DNA from: Caldilineaceae bacterium
GTDB taxonomy: Bacteria; Chloroflexota; Anaerolineae; Caldilineales; Caldilineaceae
NCBI GenBank assembly: GCA_019637695.1
Contig: JAHBVG010000029.1
Location: 1 to 64,000 of the forward strand
Reading direction: 5' to 3'
DNA length: 64,000 nt
The position numbers and the translations under genes are program-made. The notes under the pieces were generated by a model. The model made no database searches and had not been told where the DNA came from. It was given only the letters and a program-made list of their open reading frames with translations. Each line of letters starts with the position of its first letter. Within the stretch, counting starts at the first letter, position 1. Of the stretch, positions 33,246 through 42,090 are shown one piece after another.

Positions 33246-34409
33246 TCATCCCCGCCGATACCGCTCGATAAAGTCGGCGCGCGGGGTGACGCCGAGGCCG
33301 GGACGCTGCGGCGCGTCGATCTTGCCGTTGGGCGCGGCGATGGGTTCCTCCACCAGTTCGTGGAGCAGCGGATTGGCCCCCAGCGAAAATTCGATGATGA
33401 CGGCTGCGGGGCTGGCAAAGGCCAGGCTGACGCCAGCCGTAAACGAGAAAGCCGATCCCCAACAGTGGGGCGCCAGTTCCAATTGATACGTCGCCGCCAG
33501 CTCGGCAATGCGGCGGCCTTCGGTCAGCCCGCCACAGATCGCCAGATCCGGCTGAAGGATGTCCACAGCGCCGGCTTCGATCAGACTGCGGAAATCGAAG
33601 CGGGTAAACTCGCTCTCCCCGGCAGCAATCGGGATGGTGGTGGCGTGGCGCACTTCAGCCGTACCGCGCGGATTGTCGGCGTTGATTGGCTCCTCGAACC
33701 AGCGCAGATTGGTATCTTCCACGGCCCGGCAGAACTGCTTCGCCTCGCTCACACTGTAAGTCCCGTGGGCATCGACCATAATATCCACATTTGGACCGAG
33801 AGCGCGCCGCGCTGCCTGCACCCGCGCCACGCTGGTCGCCACGTCGCCATCCATGACGCCGATGCGCATTTTGACAGCGTCAAAGCCGCGCGCCACATAG
33901 CCGCCCAGCTGATCGCCAATGTTGTCGGCGTCCGCCCAGCCGCCGCTGGCATAGGCGCGCATCTGATCACGGCAGGCGCCGCCCAGCAACTGTACCACGG
34001 GTACGCCCAGCGCCTTGCCCAGCAGATCCCAGAGCGCCATATCGACGCCGCTGATAGCCGAAATGGTCAACCCGCGCCGACCCAGCACAGGGAAGGCGCG
34101 TCCACGCGCCAGGGCATAGTGATCGCGCGGGCCGTTGTACATGATCTCCCACAACCGCGTGATCTGGCGGGCGTCCTGGCCGACGAGCAGCGGGCGCAGT
34201 TCCTCGCGTACACAGGTGACGAGGGCGGCGCAGACCCCCGCGCTGCCCACCGATGCTTTGGCCTCGCCGTAGCCGGTCAGCCCATCGTCGGTGGTGATCG
34301 TGACCAGGGTCATGTCAAAACTGCTCACGCGTCCAAAATCCGAGACGTGCTGCTTCTCGTACGGAATCGGACAGTGGAGCCAGACGGCGTCTACATCATG
34401 AATGATCAT
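33246..34409 (-). CDS. Mandelate racemase/enolase family enzyme
   Basis: 387 residues. Catalytic Lys180 in KMRIG (K-x-R), metal ligands in VDAHG (Asp), WFEEP (Glu) and AAGESE (Glu), and the His of APHCWGS, so mandelate racemase subgroup. The C-terminal EFSLGANPLLHEL and PGLGV segments are standard. It is distant from the two tandem enzymes at 15.8-18.1 kb. Lying with two hydroxyacid dehydrogenases, an epimerase and a transporter, it probably racemises or dehydrates a hydroxy acid or sugar acid. The ribosome site is weak. Confidence 0.9.
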   Translation of the reverse strand: MIIHDVDAVWLHCPIPYEKQHVSDFGRVSSFDMTLVTITTDDGLTGYGEAKASVGSAGVCAALVTCVREELRPLLVGQDARQITRLWEIMYNGPRDHYALARGRAFPVLGRRGLTISAISGVDMALWDLLGKALGVPVVQLLGGACRDQMRAYASGGWADADNIGDQLGGYVARGFDAVKMRIGVMDGDVATSVARVQAARRALGPNVDIMVDAHGTYSVSEAKQFCRAVEDTNLRWFEEPINADNPRGTAEVRHATTIPIAAGESEFTRFDFRSLIEAGAVDILQPDLAICGGLTEGRRIAELAATYQLELAPHCWGSAFSFTAGVSLAFASPAAVIIEFSLGANPLLHELVEEPIAAPNGKIDAPQRPGLGVTPRADFIERYRRG

Positions 34410-34502
34410 GGTGGGTGCTTTCGGGGTTGAGGATTAGTGATTGGTGACTAGTTACTGGGTAGAGTATCTGAATCCCCAGTCCCCAGTCACCAGTCCCCAA
34501 CT

Positions 34503-35387
34503 TCAAATCAACGGCAACAAGGTCTTGGCTGTCTCTTCAACGAGCCAACTGTAGAACTCTTCGGAGAGGACGCCGCTGCCGTGATCTTCGATGAACTTCA
34601 ACTGTTCGGCGGTCAATTCGGCTTCGGCGCTGGCGACGGCGTTTTTGTAGGGATTGGCCGGCGTACGGTCAATCGGAGCCACAAACTCGACGGTGAGCGC
34701 GCCGTCGTAGCCGATCTCCTTGAGCGTGCCGACGATGCGCGGCCAATCCAACGCGCCCATGCCGCAGGCCATACGGTTGTTGTCCGCCACGTGGAAATCG
34801 GCCAGCCGCCCTTTGGTGGCGCGGATCGCCTTGTACATGTCGGCTTCCTCAATGTTGAGGTGGAACGTATCAATGCAGACGCCGCAGTTCGGCCCCACTT
34901 CCTCTGCCAGCAGCATCGCCTGATCGGCGCGGTTGAGGAAATTGGTCTCAAAGCGGTTGAGCGGTTCCAAGGCCATGCGCACCCCAGCGGCCTCGGCGTG
35001 GGGATAGATCTCGCGCAGTCCTTCCACGGCCCATTGCCATTCTTCTTCGGGTGAGGCCATGGCCTGGACTTTGCCCACTTCCGACGGCACAATCGTCATC
35101 TCCTGGCCGCCCAGTTCCTTGACCATGGTGATGCAATCTTTGATGTACTTGACCGAACTCTCGCGCACGGCCGGGTCGGCGTGGATCAGATCACGGCCAG
35201 CGAACATCAGGCTGACCGATCCCCAACAGCGCAGCCCGTTTTCGTCGAGCAGTTTCTTCACCTCTGCGGTGTCGTAATTCTCCGGGTCGCCGCTGATCTC
35301 AATACTCTTGTAGCCATACCGGGCCAGCCGCCGGATGGTGATCTCAATCGGCTCGGCGCGCATCCAATTGTGCATAGACAGGTGCAT
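34503..35387 (-). CDS. Sugar phosphate isomerase/epimerase-like TIM barrel
   Basis: 294 residues of the xylose isomerase-like AP endonuclease 2 fold. Metal and catalytic residues appear as ALEPLNRFETNF (Glu), CIDTFHLNIEE (Asp, His), FHVADNN (His) and LTVEFV (Glu), the pattern of ketose 3-epimerases and related isomerases. GGAGGAACTCACC precedes the ATG; the same leader is found before the nucleoside phosphorylase at 62221. Gene order puts it just upstream of the enolase-family enzyme, so it likely works in the same pathway. The particular sugar is unknown. Confidence 0.88.
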   Translation of the reverse strand: MHLSMHNWMRAEPIEITIRRLARYGYKSIEISGDPENYDTAEVKKLLDENGLRCWGSVSLMFAGRDLIHADPAVRESSVKYIKDCITMVKELGGQEMTIVPSEVGKVQAMASPEEEWQWAVEGLREIYPHAEAAGVRMALEPLNRFETNFLNRADQAMLLAEEVGPNCGVCIDTFHLNIEEADMYKAIRATKGRLADFHVADNNRMACGMGALDWPRIVGTLKEIGYDGALTVEFVAPIDRTPANPYKNAVASAEAELTAEQLKFIEDHGSGVLSEEFYSWLVEETAKTLLPLI

Positions 35388-35417
35388 GGTGAGTTCCTCC
35401 GTTGTGAAAGATGATGA

Positions 35418-35450
35418 TTGGGGATTGGGGACTGGGGCTCGGGGATTGGG
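35418..35450 (+). repeat. G-rich word block with five G runs
   Basis: GGGG runs at 35420, 35427, 35434 and 35441 plus GGG at 35448, each separated by three bases, make the strongest quadruplex candidate in the window. It lies in the leader between the cupin and the epimerase genes, within the likely minus-strand transcript (as C runs). Complementary C-rich words follow at 35528-35548, so the RNA could also fold on itself. Confidence 0.7.
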
Positions 35451-35544
35451 TCAAGAACCTTTGCTCTCCAATCGCTTAATCTCTTGTAAATAGAGATTGA
35501 GAACTAGGCGAGTTCGGAACCTGTACCCGATCCCCAGTCCCCAA

Positions 35545-35943
35545 TCACCTCAGATCGCGCCAGGGCGCTTCCGCAGCCACATCGACGAGTTGATAGCCCT
35601 CCGCGCCGACACAGGGGCTGAGGATGGCGATCAGTTTGGCGTTACTCGACGAGATGTTAAACGAGGCGTGGACGACATCCGCGCCGATGAAGACCGCATC
35701 GCCGGCCTGCAAGACCTGTTTCTGCTGCTCGATCCACTGCTCCACCGATCCCTCCACCACGTAGATCACCTCTTCCTGGCCGGGATGTTTGTGGAAATTG
35801 TGGCCGAAGCCAGGTTCCAGTACGACTTCGATCACCACCAGTTGTTGAGCGCCGGTGGTCTGCGGACGGCTCAACCAGCCCATTACGCCCCAATCCAGGC
35901 GATCTCGTTCAGCATTTGCAGCCGTGATAAATTTCCCTTGCAT
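35545..35943 (-). CDS. Cupin-domain protein
   Basis: 132 residues. Motif 1 is FGHNFHKHPGQEEVIYVVEG (metal His/His/Glu) and motif 2 ends at VHASFN. The rest is a single beta barrel. GGAGAAACCG precedes the ATG. It is co-directional with the epimerase and enolase-family genes, from which it is separated by G-rich words. A role as a sugar isomerase, lyase or sensor in the same pathway is plausible, not shown. Confidence 0.82.
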   Translation of the reverse strand: MQGKFITAANAERDRLDWGVMGWLSRPQTTGAQQLVVIEVVLEPGFGHNFHKHPGQEEVIYVVEGSVEQWIEQQKQVLQAGDAVFIGADVVHASFNISSSNAKLIAILSPCVGAEGYQLVDVAAEAPWRDLR

Positions 35944-35978
35944 CGGTTTCTCCTCTGCGGTTAATCGATATTCTATGG

Positions 35979-36012
35979 AGACCCGCCAGGTTTTCTACAA
36001 CCTGGCGGGTCT
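35979..36012. terminator. Hairpin of the GACCCGCCAGGTT family
   Basis: Perfect 14-base arms (AGACCCGCCAGGTT at 35979-35992 and its complement at 35999-36012) around a six-base loop, followed by TTATT. It closely matches the hairpin at 518-554. It sits between the small membrane protein gene and the cupin gene on the minus strand and can separate the transporter operon from the enzyme operon. Confidence 0.75.
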
Positions 36013-36031
36013 TATTAGCGACGCCCAATGA

Positions 36032-36373
36032 TTATTCGAGCGCAGTTTTTCGCACAACTTCCTGCGCGGAGACGTTGACAAACTCTTCCTCTCCGTAGAG
36101 TACAGCCGAGGGCGTGATATGGCTCCACACAATGAAGGCCAGCGTCGAAAAGAGTACAACCAGAAACCCATATTTGTAGCCCACAAAGAGCCAGGGCTGA
36201 AACATGCTGACAACCCCAACCACAATGCCGCCGATAATCACCTGTTCCACGCGGTCGTAGAGCTGCGGCGGGATGCGTCCGCTCAACTTGCGCGAGACGA
36301 AGCGGATAAAGTAAATAAAAGCAAGCAAAATGCTGATAAAGACTGAGATGAATAAAATTGCCTGAAGACCCAT
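36032..36373 (-). CDS. Small membrane protein at the end of a transporter operon
   Basis: 113 residues with three hydrophobic segments (about 1-24, 45-66 and 68-88) and a short charged C-terminal tail (VNVSAQEVVRKTALE). I do not recognise the family. It follows the ABC ATPase gene by 13 bases, so it is part of the same transcript. ATG 36373 was chosen because upstream in-frame codons lie within the ATPase gene. A transporter accessory role is only a guess from position. Confidence 0.65.
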   Translation of the reverse strand: MGLQAILFISVFISILLAFIYFIRFVSRKLSGRIPPQLYDRVEQVIIGGIVVGVVSMFQPWLFVGYKYGFLVVLFSTLAFIVWSHITPSAVLYGEEEFVNVSAQEVVRKTALE

Positions 36374-36386
36374 TGCCCGCCCCCTT

Positions 36387-37448
36387 CTATAGACCGGCTG
36401 TGATGCGGTGGCCGTTTGGATCGAAATAGTGCAGCCGATCCTCTGCCAATTGAAAGCGAATGGTTTCGCCGTGGCGATAGCCAGCAATGCCAGAAACGAC
36501 GCTCAACAGCCGCTGATCGCCCGCCTGAATGTAGAGGATCGTCTCCACGCCCAGCGGCTCGATCAGCGCCACCTCCCCGCTGAATGGACCGTGGGGAGCA
36601 GGCTGAACATCTTCGGGGCGGACGCCCAGCGTGAGTTGGGCGGGCAGACCGTTCGCCGATGGCAGATGGATGGGACTCCCCGGCACGCTGACCGTCCCAT
36701 CCCCATAACGGGCGGGGATCAGGTTAATGCGCGGCGTCCCTACCAATTGGGCCACAAAGAGATCCACCGGGCGATCATAGATATCGCGCGGAGAGCCGAC
36801 CTGGATCACCCGCCCCTGGCGCAATACCCCGATCCGGTCTGCCATGGTCAGCGCTTCCACCTGATCGTGGGTAACGAAGAGGGTCGTGCTGCCCTGCTTC
36901 TTTTGGATGTGCTGCAACTCGACGCGCAGCGACTCGCGCAGTTTGGCGTCCAGGTTCGAGAGCGGTTCGTCCATCAAAAAGATGCGCGGATCGCGCACAA
37001 TGGCGCGGCCAATCGAGACCCGCTGCATCTCGCCGCCGGAGAGGCGTTCGGTCTTGCGCTCCAACAGATGGCTGATGCGCAACTTCTCCGCCGCCTCGGT
37101 GACGCGCTGGCGGATCTCGCTTTCGGGGATCTTGCGCAGGGGCGAGCGCAGCGGGAAGGCCAGGTTGTCGAAGACAGACATGGTGGGGTAGAGCGAATAT
37201 TGCTGAAAGACAAAGGCAACATCCCGTTCGGCGGGGGAAAGCGCGTCCACCGGTTCACCGTCGAAGAGGACCTGGCCCTCGTCCTGTTTTTCCAGCCCGG
37301 CAATGACGCGCAGGGCGGTCGTCTTTCCCGCGCCGGTTGGCCCCAGCAGCACAAAGAATTCCCCATGCCGGATGTCAAAGTTGACCTCGCGCAAGGCGAT
37401 CACATTCTTGAAGCGTTTAGTGACGTTGATCAATTGGACGTTAGACAC
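36387..37448 (-). CDS. Sugar ABC transporter ATPase (UgpC/MalK type), subunit A
   Basis: 353 residues: Walker A GPTGAGKTT, signature LSGGEMQR, Walker B IFLMDEP, D-loop SNLDA, switch His in FVTHDQVEAL, and a C-terminal TOBE/regulatory domain (LTLGVRPEDVQ). The start is GTG 37448 with GGAGG 6 bases upstream; it overlaps the end of the other ATPase gene by 8 bases (GTGTCTAA). The two different ATPases probably form a heterodimer for the permeases at 38.6-40.5 kb. Confidence 0.92.
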   Translation of the reverse strand: MSNVQLINVTKRFKNVIALREVNFDIRHGEFFVLLGPTGAGKTTALRVIAGLEKQDEGQVLFDGEPVDALSPAERDVAFVFQQYSLYPTMSVFDNLAFPLRSPLRKIPESEIRQRVTEAAEKLRISHLLERKTERLSGGEMQRVSIGRAIVRDPRIFLMDEPLSNLDAKLRESLRVELQHIQKKQGSTTLFVTHDQVEALTMADRIGVLRQGRVIQVGSPRDIYDRPVDLFVAQLVGTPRINLIPARYGDGTVSVPGSPIHLPSANGLPAQLTLGVRPEDVQPAPHGPFSGEVALIEPLGVETILYIQAGDQRLLSVVSGIAGYRHGETIRFQLAEDRLHYFDPNGHRITAGL

Positions 37449-38562
37449 GGGCGGCCTCCAGGTTGAGCGCACCCACCGGGATAGCCCTTTGGCTCTTGGG
37501 GTTGAAAAAGCGTACCTGGCGTGGATCGAGATCAAATCGCAACGGCGTATCGATTGGATAGTCGGCGTTGCGGTCGGCGCGGGCATGGATCACCGTTTCC
37601 GGGTTCTCGCCGTCGAGCGAGAGATGCAGCATCGAGTATGCGCCGTAGAGATCGTCGGCGTAGACCCGCGCCGCCAACGCCCCCACATCATTGACCGTCA
37701 CCGCTTCGGGGCGGAAGCCGACAACAATCCGGCCATCCTCGCCCAGACCGCTCGTCATCTCATTTCGCCACTGCTCAGGAACAGGAAAACGGTTGCCGCC
37801 GGGCAGTTGGATGGCGCCGTTGGTATAGATGCCCTCCACAAGATTCATGCCGGGGCTGCCGATGAAACGGGCTACAAAGAGATTGGCCGGGTTGTAATAG
37901 ACATCGGCGGGCGTCCCCACCTGCTGCACCTCCGCCGCCGACATGACGACGATGCGATCCCCCAGGGCCATAGCTTCAATCTGATCGTGGGTGACGTAGA
38001 CCGTGGTGGCATGTTGCGCCAGGTGCAGCCGTTTGATCTCGGCGCGCATGACATTGCGAAAGTCTGCATCCAGCGCGCCCAAGGGTTCATCCATCAAGAA
38101 GGCTGCCGGGCGGCGCACCAGCGCCCGCGCCAGCGCCACCCGCTGTCGATCCCCGCCGCTGAGACCGCGCGGACGTAGATTGAGCAGATGTTCAATCTGC
38201 AAGAGCCTGGCAACTTCCGCCACCCGCCGTTTGGTTTCATCGCCCGAAACACTCTGCGCTTGCAGGGTAAAGGCGATATTCTGCCAGACGGTCATGTGCG
38301 GGTAGAGGGCGAAGAGTTGAAAGACAAAGGCAATGTCCCGATCCGCCGGGTGCGCCCAGGTAACGTTGCGCCCGCCGATCCGGATCTCCCCGCGCGAGAC
38401 GGCCTCCAGCCCAGAGATCATGCGCAGTGTGGTTGTCTTGCCGCAGCCCGACGGTCCCAAAAGGACGACGAATTCGCCATCCCCAATTGTGAGATCCAGC
38501 GGCTTGACGGCGTAGACCTCGCCAAATTTCTTCTCAACCTGCTCTAATTGGATCGTAGCCAT
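37441..38562 (-). CDS. Sugar ABC transporter ATPase (UgpC/MalK type), subunit B
   Basis: 373 residues: Walker A GPSGCGKTT, signature LSGGDRQR, Walker B AFLMDEPLGALDA, switch His in YVTHDQIEAM, then a TOBE-type domain (GFRPEAVTV). ATG 38562 (MATIQLEQVEKKFG) is the natural start. It ends inside the start of the second ATPase gene. The two ATPases are clearly different in sequence, not a recent duplication. As the only MalK-type ATPases in the window they could also energise the two transporters that lack one. Confidence 0.92.
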   Translation of the reverse strand: MATIQLEQVEKKFGEVYAVKPLDLTIGDGEFVVLLGPSGCGKTTTLRMISGLEAVSRGEIRIGGRNVTWAHPADRDIAFVFQLFALYPHMTVWQNIAFTLQAQSVSGDETKRRVAEVARLLQIEHLLNLRPRGLSGGDRQRVALARALVRRPAAFLMDEPLGALDADFRNVMRAEIKRLHLAQHATTVYVTHDQIEAMALGDRIVVMSAAEVQQVGTPADVYYNPANLFVARFIGSPGMNLVEGIYTNGAIQLPGGNRFPVPEQWRNEMTSGLGEDGRIVVGFRPEAVTVNDVGALAARVYADDLYGAYSMLHLSLDGENPETVIHARADRNADYPIDTPLRFDLDPRQVRFFNPKSQRAIPVGALNLEAARV

Positions 38563-38572
38563 CAGTCTGCTC

Positions 38573-39580
38573 TTATTGGCGGATCGCGCCAAAGGTGACG
38601 CCGCGCAGCAGATATTGGCGCAGCGCAAAGGTGACAATGACGACGGGGATCAAAAATCCCAACGAACCAGCGGCAATCGCCGACCATTCAATGCCGCCGC
38701 GCCCCAGGATGGTGGGGATGGTGGGCGGCGCGGTGCGGGCGGTCTCGGTGGTGAGCATGAGGGCAAAGGCGTATTCGTTCCAGGCGAAGATCAGCGAAAA
38801 GACGGTAGTGGCGGCAATTCCCGTCACCGCCTGCGGCAGCACCACTTTGCGGAATGCCTGCAAGCGCGTGTAGCCGTCCACCATGGCCGCTTCCTCATAT
38901 TCGCGCGGGATCTCGTCGATAAAACCCTTGAGCAACCAGACCGATAGCGAAAGGTTGAAGACCGTGTAGAGCAAAATGAGGCCCAGATGCGTATCGTGCA
39001 GCCCGATCTGCCGGTACATCAAAAAGATGGGGATGGTCACCACCACCGGCGGCAACATACGCGTACTGAGGATGAAAAAGAGCAGGTCCGATTCACCCGG
39101 CACTTTGAAGCGGCTGAAGGCATAGGCGGCCAGTAATCCCAAGACCACGGCCAGCACAGTGGATGTACCGGCGATGATCACCGAATTGCGCAGACGAGTT
39201 ACATACGGGCTGGGCCCGGTGATCTGTTGCCCATTGCGCAGGGCGATCTCCTCATACCAGGTCAGATCCTCGCGGGTGCGGAACTGCTCCAACCGGCGCT
39301 GTGTCAGCACCGAGCGATCTGTCAGCAGGTTGACGAAGCCCTCCAACGTGGGCGCGAAAATGATCTTGGGCGGCACGGAGATGGCGTCGGCGCGAGACTT
39401 GAAGGCGGTCAGCCCCATCCAATAGACAGGCACCAGCCCGGCCAGGGCGAGGATGACAGCAACGGCGATGCGGATGCGCCGGAACAGGCGCGCCCGCCCG
39501 CCGACTTTGTCCACGCGCGTGGAGTAGTTGATCTCTTCCTGCGGCCTGTGGATCAGATCGGTCGAGGTCGCCATGCTCAT
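38573..39580 (-). CDS. Sugar ABC transporter permease, MalG/UgpE type
   Basis: 335 residues: a 40-residue hydrophilic N-terminus, six spans and the EAA loop EYEEAAMVDGYTRLQAFRK. There is an extra periplasmic loop of about 60 residues between spans 1 and 2 (NLLTDRSVLTQRRLEQFRTR...). The start ATG 39580 overlaps the stop of the upstream permease (ATGA) and has AAGGAAGG before it. Same operon as the ATPases (10-base gap). Confidence 0.9.
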   Translation of the reverse strand: MSMATSTDLIHRPQEEINYSTRVDKVGGRARLFRRIRIAVAVILALAGLVPVYWMGLTAFKSRADAISVPPKIIFAPTLEGFVNLLTDRSVLTQRRLEQFRTREDLTWYEEIALRNGQQITGPSPYVTRLRNSVIIAGTSTVLAVVLGLLAAYAFSRFKVPGESDLLFFILSTRMLPPVVVTIPIFLMYRQIGLHDTHLGLILLYTVFNLSLSVWLLKGFIDEIPREYEEAAMVDGYTRLQAFRKVVLPQAVTGIAATTVFSLIFAWNEYAFALMLTTETARTAPPTIPTILGRGGIEWSAIAAGSLGFLIPVVIVTFALRQYLLRGVTFGAIRQ

Positions 39581-40512
39581 CCTTCCTTGACGCGGTTGAG
39601 GTTGCGAATATAGACATTGCTGATGGCAATGATGATGACGAGAATAATATAGGCCAGGGCGCTGGCGTAACCGGTGCGCCACTGTCCTTGAAAGGCAATG
39701 CGGTAGAGATTGACGGCGACCACCTCAGTGGCGTCCCCCGGACCGCCGCCGGTCATCCCCATCACCAGATCGAAGCTTTTGAAGGCTTCAATCGTGCGGA
39801 AGAGGACGGCGATCAGCAGCAGCGGCATCACCTGCGGCAGCGTGATGCGCCGGAATTGGAACCAGGCGCTGGCGCGGTCGATGGCGGCGGCTTCGTAGAG
39901 ATAGTCGGGGATGGCGTTCAGCCCGGAGAGACAGAGCAGCATCACAAAGGGCGTCCACATCCACACATCGGTAATGACGACGGCCCAGAGGGCCAGCGAC
40001 GAACTAGAGAGCCAATCGGGCGCGCCGGCCGGGCTGGTATAGCCCAATAGATAGTTGAAGATGCCAAAGCTGGGGTTGTAGATCAACTTCCAAAAAAGGC
40101 CCACCACCACCGGCGAGAGCATCATCGGGATCAAAATCAGCGTTGTTACAAATCCACCGCCGCGGAATTTCTCGCGCAGAATCAGCGCCATCCCAAAGCC
40201 CAGAACCGTCTGCAACCCCACGGAGAGGAAGGCGAAGCGGCCGGTGGTGGCGAAATATTTCCACATCTGCGGATCGTTGAGCAACCGGCCAAAATTCTCG
40301 AACCCCACCCAGACCGGTTCCACGCGGGTAATCGCCGAATAGTCCGTAAAACTCAGGTAGAGACTATAAAAGAGCGGAAAGATATTGAATAGAACCAACA
40401 AGATCAATGTGGGTGCGATGAAAAGCCACTGGATCGAACCATCGCTCATCTGCCGCTGTAAAAAGCGTTTGCGTTCCAGATTTGGGGAGTGGAGGGTGGT
40501 TCCTGTCTGCAT
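39577..40512 (-). CDS. Sugar ABC transporter permease, MalF/UgpA type
   Basis: 311 residues, six spans, EAA loop YLYEAAAIDRASAWFQFRR (note DRAS in place of the usual DGA). The signature GMTGGGPGDATEV lies in the usual position. It is the first permease gene after the binding protein, separated by a 122-base gap containing GGCGATTAG/CTAATCGC words in inverted order, which may act as an attenuator. Confidence 0.9.
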   Translation of the reverse strand: MQTGTTLHSPNLERKRFLQRQMSDGSIQWLFIAPTLILLVLFNIFPLFYSLYLSFTDYSAITRVEPVWVGFENFGRLLNDPQMWKYFATTGRFAFLSVGLQTVLGFGMALILREKFRGGGFVTTLILIPMMLSPVVVGLFWKLIYNPSFGIFNYLLGYTSPAGAPDWLSSSSLALWAVVITDVWMWTPFVMLLCLSGLNAIPDYLYEAAAIDRASAWFQFRRITLPQVMPLLLIAVLFRTIEAFKSFDLVMGMTGGGPGDATEVVAVNLYRIAFQGQWRTGYASALAYIILVIIIAISNVYIRNLNRVKEG

Positions 40513-40634
40513 GGTTTCCCTGAGAAGCTAAATCTGCGGCGAGCGTAGAGATTGGGAGATTAGGCGATTAGAAGATCAGGCAGTTCTATCTCTGCCACTC
40601 TTCTCAATCGCCCAATCTCCTAATCGCTCAATTG

Positions 40635-42023
40635 CTACTTGATATATCCATTCTGGCGCAGAATGGCGTCGTGTTCTTCAGCCATGCGGGTCAGCGCTTC
40701 TTCGGCTGTGCCCTGGCCGCCGACCACATAGTTGCTCAATTCGCGCTGGGTGATCTCCAGCAATTGGGCAAAGATCGGGATGTTCCAATAGTCCATGACC
40801 ATCTCCATGGTCTCGGCGAAGGCTGCGTTGTAGGGCGCGACCTCCAGGAATTCCTGCGAGGCCAGCACGTTGATGTTACAGGTGTAGCCGCCGATGAGCG
40901 CCCATTCACGCTGGATCTCTTCCTGAGCGAACCAGCGGATGAAATCACGTGCGGCTTCCTGGCGTTCGGGGCTGACATAGGAGACAATGCTCAATCCCTG
41001 GCCGCCGAGGGCAGCCTTGCGGATGCCGGAAGGGCCGGCCGGGTTGGCGAAGTAACCGGTATGGGCGGCGTGCGGGTTGATCGCTTCGCTGGCCAGCGCC
41101 GGGAAGAAGGCAAAGTAGTTCATGATCATGGCGGCCTGGCCGTTGATCAAGGCGTCGTTCGTCTCCTGGAAGAAGGCGTTGCCCAGGCCGGGCGGGCTGC
41201 AACAGGTGTAGAGTTCTCGGTAGTATTCGAGGGCCGCAATCGCTTCGGGCGAATTGACAATGCCCAGCACCTCATTGGTTTCCGGATCTTGCCAGCGCGC
41301 GCCATAGCTGAACATCACGTTCTCGTAGCCCATGGTGATGGCGTCATAGTCCTTCTGGGTGTAGACAGCCGCGCCATAGATCCCCTCTTCGGGGCGGGTG
41401 AAGAACTTGGCAATATCGAGCAATTGCGCCCAGGTTTCGGGCACGCCCAACGCATAGCCATACTCGGCCTCGAAGGCTGCCATCTCATCGGGGTCCTCAA
41501 AGAGGTCCATGCGATAGGCCCAGCCATCGGCGTCACCCTCGGTAGGGTAGGCCCAATAGCTGCCCGAACCGCTGGGGTACTCGCCGTAATAGGTCAGCGT
41601 CGCCGGGGTTACTGTCTTGTCGATACCCTCGCCGACAAGGAAATCGGTGAGCTCGACATAGTGCCCCTGCTCCGCGCCCTGGCCCAGCCATTGGCTATCG
41701 CCGACGATCATATCGAAGCTGCTGCCGCCCGCGGCGAACTCGGCGAAGGCCCGGTCATAGAAGCTGCCCCACGGCTCCTGCACCACTGTCACCTTGATGC
41801 CCGTCTCGGCTTCGTACATGTTACCGATCTCTTGCAGATAATCCGCCGGGTCCCACTGCGCCCACAGGATCGTCAACGAGTCCACGCCGCCGGTGGGGGC
41901 GGGGGCAGCCGGCGCTGGCGCGCCGCTATCCGCTGGCGCGGGGGCTGGGGCAGCCGGTGCAGCACAGGCGGCCATCACCAACACCAAGATCAACAGCACT
42001 GTCCACAAAATACGTTTGTTCAT
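40635..42023 (-). CDS. Sugar-binding lipoprotein (family 1 solute-binding)
   Basis: 462 residues. Signal peptide with lipobox VMAAC (Cys20), an Ala/Pro linker to about residue 45, then the two-lobe binding domain (SLTILWAQWDPADYLQEIGNMYE; GSSFDMIVGDSQWLGQGAEQG). ATG 42023 with AAGGAGAAGAAGCGT before it was chosen over upstream in-frame codons that overlap the IclR gene. First structural gene of the transporter operon and directly downstream of the regulator, which is its likely controller. Confidence 0.92.
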   Translation of the reverse strand: MNKRILWTVLLILVLVMAACAAPAAPAPAPADSGAPAPAAPAPTGGVDSLTILWAQWDPADYLQEIGNMYEAETGIKVTVVQEPWGSFYDRAFAEFAAGGSSFDMIVGDSQWLGQGAEQGHYVELTDFLVGEGIDKTVTPATLTYYGEYPSGSGSYWAYPTEGDADGWAYRMDLFEDPDEMAAFEAEYGYALGVPETWAQLLDIAKFFTRPEEGIYGAAVYTQKDYDAITMGYENVMFSYGARWQDPETNEVLGIVNSPEAIAALEYYRELYTCCSPPGLGNAFFQETNDALINGQAAMIMNYFAFFPALASEAINPHAAHTGYFANPAGPSGIRKAALGGQGLSIVSYVSPERQEAARDFIRWFAQEEIQREWALIGGYTCNINVLASQEFLEVAPYNAAFAETMEMVMDYWNIPIFAQLLEITQRELSNYVVGGQGTAEEALTRMAEEHDAILRQNGYIK

Positions 42024-42090
42024 ACGCTTCTTCTCCTTGGCAATGTGGGTAAATGCAATATATGAAAAGATGAGGTTGAGTCTGAGTGTA

